A stretch of 64,000 nt of DNA from Epithemia pelagica. Its lineage: Eukaryota; Bacillariophyta; Bacillariophyceae; Surirellales; Surirellaceae. Positions 57,220 to 64,000 of the stretch are shown here, piece by piece. Within the stretch, counting starts at the first letter, position 1. Every line of letters begins with the position of its first letter. The translations under genes were made by a program, and so were the position numbers. Under the pieces are notes generated by a model that made no database searches, was not told where the DNA came from, and saw nothing but the letters and a program-made list of their open reading frames with translations. The stretch covers positions 2,914,001-2,978,000 of the forward strand of contig OX337240.1 of the NCBI GenBank assembly GCA_946965045.2. The letters are read 5' to 3'.

Positions 57220-58124
57220 TAGAGCTGTAGCTTTTTTCTGCTGGAGAACTCAAGCGCTTGAGCGCTTGAGCTAGGACCAAATTCAAGCGCTCAAGCGCTC
57301 AAGCGGCAGCGAACAGGGCTAACACGGGAAACTATGGCAATAGACTCATCGTAGCATCTCTAGTGAAATGGTAACTTGTCATACTACATGATAGGTGATG
57401 GAAAATCTATTTCGAAGTTACTCTTAAAAAATACTTTTCATTCCGTTGTCTTTGTGCGATCTCGTGGTGTAGCTTCTTCTTGCAAGAATAATGCCTTCTG
57501 ATTGCGTGAGCTTAGTTCGTTGCTGGGCACAGACGAAGAGCTCGTAGTGGGAAGTTGTGGAGAGATTCTTGTCTAATGATGAGTCGTTCCTCTTTTCAAT
57601 TGTTAGAGTCTAGCTAGCGGAGGTTGTGTAGTAGGCTTGTCAGAGACTTCGTCCATTTTTTCTCACTCCAACATGGTACAAATGCCAATGAACATTTTTC
57701 CTGTCCAAGAATGGGACGCAAACTCCATCAGCAGCATCTTGAGATATCTTTGTAACACATATTTCCTTGCCTTTGTGGATGACAATAGTAGGAGGCCTTA
57801 CGTATTCTTTTTCCATGGATGACAATTTATTCTTCTCACTATCATCATTGTCATCTGTTGGGCCCTCTTCAGCCATTTGCTCATAATTTTCATCATCTGG
57901 ATGGTATGATGACTCATTGTGATCATCACTGGATGTCTCAGGCATTGTAGAAAGGCTGTTAGGGGCAGACGAATGATGGTTTGCTGCGTTTTGGCACTTT
58001 CCTCTAGTCTAGGTGCTTGAGCGCTTGAGCTCTCAAGCAACACCCTTTCTGTGCTGGAGCTCCTCAAGCGCTTGAGAAGTCAAGCGCTTGAGCGCTTGAG
58101 CGCTTGACGCTTGACCCAGCTCTA
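57220..58124. mobile_element. 905-bp hAT-like element with AGCGCTTG subterminal repeats
   Basis: Flanked by perfect 8-bp copies of CTGCTTAT (57212-57219, 58125-58132). Ends read TAGAGCTG inwards. AGCGCTTG/CAAGCGCT words crowd both subterminal regions (57250-57305, 58015-58110). One 101-aa acidic frame (57945-57640, minus) is inside, with no transposase similarity that I see. Confidence 0.75.
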
Positions 58125-58484
58125 CTGCTTATACTACGCTTGTGGACGTGGATAGTGGATAGAGCCAGCCCTTTCCAATTTCGCAGGTCGTAGACAGAAA
58201 CAGAACAGGAAACCTCCGTGAAAGAAGTCCATTGGACGTTATTGTTCCCAAACTGACCAGTGACGGAGAATGACACAGAACCATAACATGTCCGGGACGA
58301 GAATCCACTTGCGAATTGGCCGGGCGTAGGCCGACTTCCAAAACTGGATTCTGGTTGAGTGTAGTGTAAAGTGTATAGTGAATCTATGGCTCCTTTAAAC
58401 GGAGCGAGGATTCATTCATATTATTATTTCATATCTAGGAGTATCTATGATCTATATCTATCTACTCTAGTATCTAGTATGTAG

Positions 58485-58789
58485 AGGTTGTTACCGCGCC
58501 GCGGTGCTGGGGATCCGCGTTGCTGCGAATTCGCGGTGCTGATCCTTGCCATCGCAACGAAAGAGACTGGCGGGTCCGATCCGCGCTACTCGCATCTACG
58601 CACAGTAATGGCGGGGTGGACCGATTCGGTGCTTTCGTTAGGTCTGGCCGTCCGTACGTCAAATTTGTGCAGAATACATAAAATCCTATAGTATTGCGAA
58701 ACTGCGAAACACGCTGGTATTTGGACCCGCAAAGGCTGAGATTCGCGCAAGCCCTACCCGCATCGATTTGAGCTCGCGGTAACAACCTC
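58485..58789. repeat. 305-bp inverted-repeat element
   Basis: Ends GAGGTTGTTACCGCG and its exact complement. The inside is GC-rich compared with the surroundings and carries CGCGGTGCTG repeats. TAGTATG occurs on both sides but not at equal distance, so the target duplication is unclear. Confidence 0.55.
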
Positions 58790-59411
58790 AATTAGTATGA
58801 GTAGTTCGAATACTAGTACGAGTACAAGCTTGTAATAATAATATGATCCGATTATTCTTAGCTTCTAGTTGTACGAGTAACGAGTAATGGAAAAATCTAG
58901 CATAGAGTTACGAGTAACGAGCACTCTACAAACGACACTGGAAACTGGAAATTGGAAATTGGAGCATGCCTGCCACGGACGGATATATACTCGTATTATA
59001 CATCTGGGTCATCGGAAATAATCAGTATAGAGCAAAGAGTAGAGTGAGACGGACAAGAGAAGCCCGGCCTTTGTAGCACCAACCAGAAATCCCCGAAACC
59101 TGCCATTGTAGCGGACTGTGTGCCCGTACTATATGCGTTATGCGCCGCGCCAATAGAACCAAACCTCGGGCAGCAGACCATAGTCAACAACAAACAAGGA
59201 AACAACTCCAGTGCTTCCTTTTCGTTTACCAGAGCCCTTTCGTTCCTTGGATCGCTCGAGTTGCGCTCCCTATTCGTGGTTTTTCGGAGTGGTGTCGGCA
59301 GTGGGTGTGGCAAAGGTGGCCTTTTAGTTTCCAAAAATTCCATTTCTTATCAAACCAACCGACAATTTCGAAAAGGAGTTGTAGTATCTTCTCCCACGTA
59401 AACCAGCCATC
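58790..59411 (+). promoter_or_regulatory. Upstream region of the histidine kinase gene
   Basis: 620 bp with GAGTAACGAGTA repeats near 58870-58920 and no gene. It should include the promoter and 5' UTR, by position only. Confidence 0.35.
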
Positions 59412-62400
59412 ATGTCGGCATCTCCCCAACATCATCAAGAAGAACACTTCTTGGAAGAGGAATCATCGCCACAACAAGGACCTCTTCTTCCAGAGCACTG
59501 TTTAGAGGAAGATGCTGGGACTACCACTCTTTCTTATGGCGGACGAACGAATCGAAGTACAGCGGGAAGAACCTTTGGAACTACTAGTCCCACGGCAAAT
59601 CGATTGGGCAAGGGTCGTCGATCTCGATCGGTCTGGTATGGTCGATTGGTCTTTGTGGTATGTTTAGTCGGGGCTGCAGCGGCATTGGGTGCCTTGGCCT
59701 ATTGGATTTTGCGTCGGAGTGAAGAATCGCGTGCCGAAACACGCTTTGAAAGCATTGCAGAGCGTGCCCTGCGTATGGCGCAATTGGTCTTGGAAGAAAG
59801 AAAGTTGACCACGGATAGTTTGGCCCATGTCGCGGCTGCGGCGCACCCCTTGGCCAGTGCGTGGCCCAATGTGTATATTCCTGGCTTTGAAGAAATTGCC
59901 ACGAGTTTGCGACTCGTGACGGAAGGACAAGGTGTCTCCTTTTGTCCGCTCATAACCCAACCGGGAACGCAACAACAATGGGACTTTGAAGCCTTTGCCT
60001 ACAACTTGTTTGAGGAACGAGGCTTTCCCAATCATACCGGTATTAGTGCGTTTGGAAAGGGTATTTTCAATTTTGGCAGCGTCGATCCCGTGACCAATCA
60101 ATCCTGGCCCGACAGTCGATATCATGCCGTGACGAATAGGACCTATTGGGGCAATCCCAACGACATTTTGGTACCCTTTATCCAAAATGATTTGGGGTAT
60201 CATACGGTATTAATGTTGAATATCAATTACGAACATACGCGAGGGGAATTGATTGCGGATATCTTGAAGTGTGGAATGGAACGAGAAATCATGGGAGATT
60301 TTCGTGAATGTGGAGGATTGAGCAATCTCATGTGGAGTCCCACCAATCATGATGTCGATCCAGGACCGGCTGGTATGATCATGGTTCCTATTTATCCCGA
60401 AAAGGACAATACAACGGTACGTGAACTAATGCCAAAGAAAAGAGAGACAAGGAATGCCGGTTCGCGAGGAGTTTTGTGGAACTGTGTAGTCTCTTATCTC
60501 ACACACTCCATCATGGATCTCTCTCTCCTCTTTTAGATTACTGGCTTTATTGTAACCAAGACCATCTTTCACGATTTGTTGCGTCATGGCTTCACCGAAG
60601 ATGTCGATGGTATATATGCCGTCTTACGGACACCAACATTGGCTCACTCGTACATGATCAATGGAGGGATTGCCCATTATGAAGGACAAGTCGACCTCAA
60701 GGTCCCGGAAGACGGTGAAGAGGTGCATGAACATGAACCCATGCACAATGAAAACGAATCACATAACTATATGACCCCACACAAGTCGCGATATGCCGCT
60801 TCGGCGCATATCAATCCTCGATACTTTGGCACCTTCACCGTGCCTTATTATTTGGATTTGTATTCCACCCAAGAGTACGAGGAGAGTTTTCACACGCACA
60901 ATCCATGGATTGCCTGTATTGGTGCTGTGGTCATTATTTTGTGTACCAGTCTCTTGTTTTTCGGATACGACTTTTTTGTTAAGAAGGAATTTGACTCTCA
61001 TCAAAACTTGTTGCAAGCCAAACGTCAATTTGTTCGGTTTGTGAGTCACGAAGTCCGAACACCGCTCAATACTGTTTGTATGGGATTGACCTTGCTCCAA
61101 CATGACTTTGTGAGTCAATTGCGAGTCTTGCAACAGCAACAACAGCAATCGCATGAGGAGCGGCAACATGCAGAATCTTCGCCAAGCAGTGAAATGTCCT
61201 CCACAGGTGACAAGGATAGCTTGGAGCAGCCCAAACCTCAACATGACACGAGTGGTCCTGTCATGTCGTCGGATGGCAACTCGTCTCACAAGCAAAGTCC
61301 GTCCAACGCCTTGCAACCACAAGAGCAGTTGTTGGAAGAATGGGTGTCCCTGGCTCAACAAATTCATCAAAATGCCGACACAGCGGTGGGTGTCTTGAAC
61401 GATTTACTTAATTACGACAAGATTCAAATGGGAACCTTGACGTTGGAGTTTTCCCTTTTGTCTCCATGGACGGTTGTGGAACGAGTGGTACACGAATTCA
61501 AAATTGCCGCCTGGGAAAAGAAGGTTAAGTTGGAGTTGGATTGGTCACCACTTATCCTTTCCAAGAAGGATGCCATGGTGCAAGGAATGCAAGCCATTAT
61601 GCAGGGGTTAGAAATAAGCACTGCAAGTGGTCACCTCGAAAAAGAACAACAGGGGCAAGAAGAGACTCCTGCCGACGAGGAGAATACCAAGAACACAAAG
61701 GATGAAGCGGACTTTGTCGATCCCGAACAAGCCATGGCGCCAAAACGAATGTCCAAATCATCGTGTTCCAAGATTCGAAGCTCTTCACAACTCCCCAGTC
61801 ACCTGCGACACTACTGCAAGATTGTGGCCGATCACATTCGGATCGCTCAAGTTATACGCAACTTGATTTCGAATGGACTCAAATTCACCAAGGAAAACGG
61901 TACGTATTCTTTGCATTCATTCATTTTGATTATCCGTGTGTGAGTTTGTGTCTCACAGCTTCACGCCTTGTACTCCGCTTCACGTTTCTGTAATATTGAT
62001 TTAGGCCATCTGATTGTTCGAGTGCTGGAGAAACCATGCCGCAGAGGGAAAGTACGAGTCATGGAAGAATTCACACTCGAGAATGGAGAAGAAATCAAAT
62101 TGCTTCGACGAGGTGACGTTTTGGTTCAAGTTATTGACGACGGTGTCGGCATGACGCAAGAACAAGTCCGAAACGTATTCAAAGATGGAACACAATATAA
62201 CTCGAACAAGTTACAAGCAGGAGGAGGGAGTGGACTTGGCTTGAATATCGCCAAGGGTATTGCCGTTGAACATCGTGGACAACTCACCTGCAATTCAGAA
62301 GGAATCGGTAAAGGGGCGACCTTTACCTTGTCTCTTCCACACTACGAGGAGCAGAAAGTTGTGGTTGATCCTAGCAAGAATGACAAGGTCGGAAAGCAGA

Positions 62401-62903
62401 AACAGATTCCAGGCAATCCTATGGGTAACTCGCGATCCACCCAAAGTGAAACTGAAGAATGCGAAGATTCGTGTGAAATCCCTCAATTCCGAATCCTGGT
62501 GGTGGATGATTCAGCGACCAACCGGAAGCTCTGTATGCGATTGCTTTCCCGACATGGACACATCTGCGACGGCGCCATGGACGGTCAAGAAGGTGTAGAC
62601 CGGGCACTGGAAGCTATGGATCAAGGGCACCCGTACGATTGCATCTTGTTGGACTACGAAATGCCTCGTATGAATGGCCCCAGTGCTTGCCAAGCCATGC
62701 GTGAGCGTGGCTGTGATAGCTACATTGTTGGTGTCACAGGCAATGTCATGTCGGAAGATGTTGCTCATTTTAGATCCTGTGGAGCCAATTGGGTTTTACC
62801 GAAGCCTTTTCAACTCGAAGCTTTGGAGCAACGGTGGGTGGAGTCCGGTCTCACACCTCACAACACTCCCAATGATATTCACAAAACTGTCCATGAGCAT
62901 TAG
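59412..62903 (+). CDS. Membrane hybrid histidine kinase with extracytoplasmic sensor and receiver domain
   Basis: Three exons, 59412-60416, 60537-61899 and 62005-62903 (introns phase 0 and phase 1; GTACGT donors), give 1088 aa. TM1 lies at 79-100 and TM2 at about 458-482. Between them is a 355-residue region starting RFESIAERALRMAQ, which looks CHASE-like. Cytoplasmic parts: HisKA with phospho-acceptor His in FVSHEVRTPLN (about 506), a Gln/Ser-rich insert, HATPase with N-box NLISNGLKF (about 776), DDGVGM and GSGLGL, then a receiver with VVDDS (about 955) and the Asp of LLDYEMP (about 1004) and the Lys of LPKPF. All catalytic residues are present. It should autophosphorylate on ligand binding; ligand and target are unknown. 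A separate phosphotransfer protein is needed. Confidence 0.92.
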
Positions 62904-64000
62904 AATCGACACGAAGAACCTGCGAAACCTTCCATGGATGTTCAAGGGATATCTAATTCTCAGGTCGCATGGTGACTCCAAACTCAGTTTCTGGAGAATC
63001 AAAGTCTTCTTGAATGGAACCTTGTGACGAAAGCAAGTTCAACTTATGCCCCAGAAGGCCTTGCGCTTAGGGCTATCAAACTTAGGCACTCAGATTTTTA
63101 GCGTAGTTTCTAAAGAAGTTTAGGTGAAACTTAGGTTTTGAAGTTTAGGTAATTTAGGTAGCTCTGAAAAATGGCTACTTCCCTCAACTACACGGAAGAT
63201 CACTGGACGTTGACACCAACAACCAACATTCACAGACAGGCATTCAATTTATAGGCTAAATATTTAAAGGACCACCCGAAACTTCGGTAGGGCAAAAGCA
63301 GCAACATGAAACTTTGGATAAACTTAGGTACCGAAGTTTAGGACAAGAAACTTCGACGATGAAACTTGATACCTATACTTGCGCTTTGCGACTGTTGAAA
63401 CACACGATGGCCAAAGGATGGATACGTTTGTCAAACGAGGCAAGCCGCTCGTTAGACCATACCGTTGTTCCATTTTCGAGAGTAAAATTGAAGATCTGAT
63501 TGGTTTACATTTTTCTTCCAGTAACATGGAAACACGTTGTCGACCGTTGTGGTTAGTCCACACTGTCATACAACCTACATGTCCTAGCATCAACAAAATG
63601 ATGTAATATTAGAAAGATAGATGGAACCAGTGACCAATAGGAGCAGTTTTAACAAGCCCTAGTAATGAATGGTTGCGCAAGAGAATGATAAGGTGTCAAT
63701 AGTAAATCAGCTTTCCATCCGCCTGTCTTAGGTGACCTTTCCAGGACAAACTCCCCGCAAAACGTAAGAAGTTGTCAATATGAGCTGGGAAATATGATCT
63801 TTTCTTTTTAAGAAACCCCGAACCTGACCAGGACTGTTACCTGTTATGTTTCCGTTCATTGAATCACCATGGACTCCACGGAAGAACTAAAATTCCTGCC
63901 TGTGCATCCTAGATCCTAGCTGATACAAATAATAGAAGCATCCGAGATCCGAGATCCGAGATCTAGGCATCAAAACATGCATGGACACGAACATTACGGC
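62904..64000. repeat. Gene-free end with AAACTTAGGT-type repeats
   Basis: At 63060-63170 and 63260-63375 variants of AAACTTAGGT, GAAGTTTAGG and GAAACTTCG recur in both orientations, suggesting another decayed inverted-repeat element. Four GATCCGA units lie at 63940-63963. I see no supported gene. Confidence 0.5.

Overview
The window looks like nuclear DNA of a diatom, probably one with a repeat-rich genome. Three observations support this: four genes of the AdoMetDC / aminopropyltransferase / SET-domain fusion family that is known from diatoms, two Copia retrotransposons with the CoDi-like features of diatom elements, and short GT-AG introns of about 75-120 bp. I cannot fix the species from sequence alone. 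No rRNA, tRNA or CRISPR array was recognised.

Region 1 (1-25 kb) is a polyamine-gene cluster built by duplication. Genes 2 (5570-8550) and 3 (16639-19369) are tandem copies on the + strand. They encode membrane-anchored fusions of a bacterial-type S-adenosylmethionine decarboxylase with a spermidine-synthase-like aminopropyltransferase and a C-terminal SET region, which is intact in gene 2 and eroded in gene 3. They are flanked by a large inverted duplication (left arm about 127-5095, right arm about 20410-24807 and resuming at 47932). Each arm carries a shorter paralogue (genes 1 and 4) with a signal anchor, a degenerate aminopropyltransferase and a good SET domain. It also carries a predicted membrane-protein gene that is open in the left arm and broken in the right. 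All four family genes share a phase-2 intron after an Asp-x-Leu motif; genes 2 and 3 share a further phase-1 intron inside the decarboxylase. In diatoms such fusions are thought to make and methylate the long-chain polyamines used for silica deposition. An intact Copia element (Copia-1, 9138-15432) with identical LTRs lies between genes 2 and 3.

Region 2 (24.8-47.9 kb) is a nest of transposons in the right arm, just upstream of gene 4. A second Copia element (Copia-2, minus strand, 24808-47931, 5-bp target duplication ATACG) is split twice. A 922-bp Mutator-like non-autonomous element sits in its 3' LTR. A 16.0-kb DNA transposon (28733-44771) sits in its integrase. The large transposon has short inverted ends, TGCGCA-rich subterminal arrays, a Plavaka/CACTA-like transposase in two frames and three companion genes: a 1889-aa double-RING protein, a Cys-rich protein with NPYK motifs, and a 605-aa unknown with two introns. 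It is the best candidate here for a poorly described system. The left palindrome arm preserves the empty site of Copia-2.

Region 3 (47.9-59.4 kb) has no confident gene. It holds a degraded coding region, a TTG array of about 260 bp, a dispersed hairpin-bearing repeat, GTTTCG minisatellites and at least five inverted-repeat elements, two of them hAT-like with 8-bp target duplications. Region 4 (59.4-62.9 kb) is a three-exon gene for a membrane hybrid histidine kinase with an extracellular sensor region; the last 1.1 kb is repeat-rich and gene-free.
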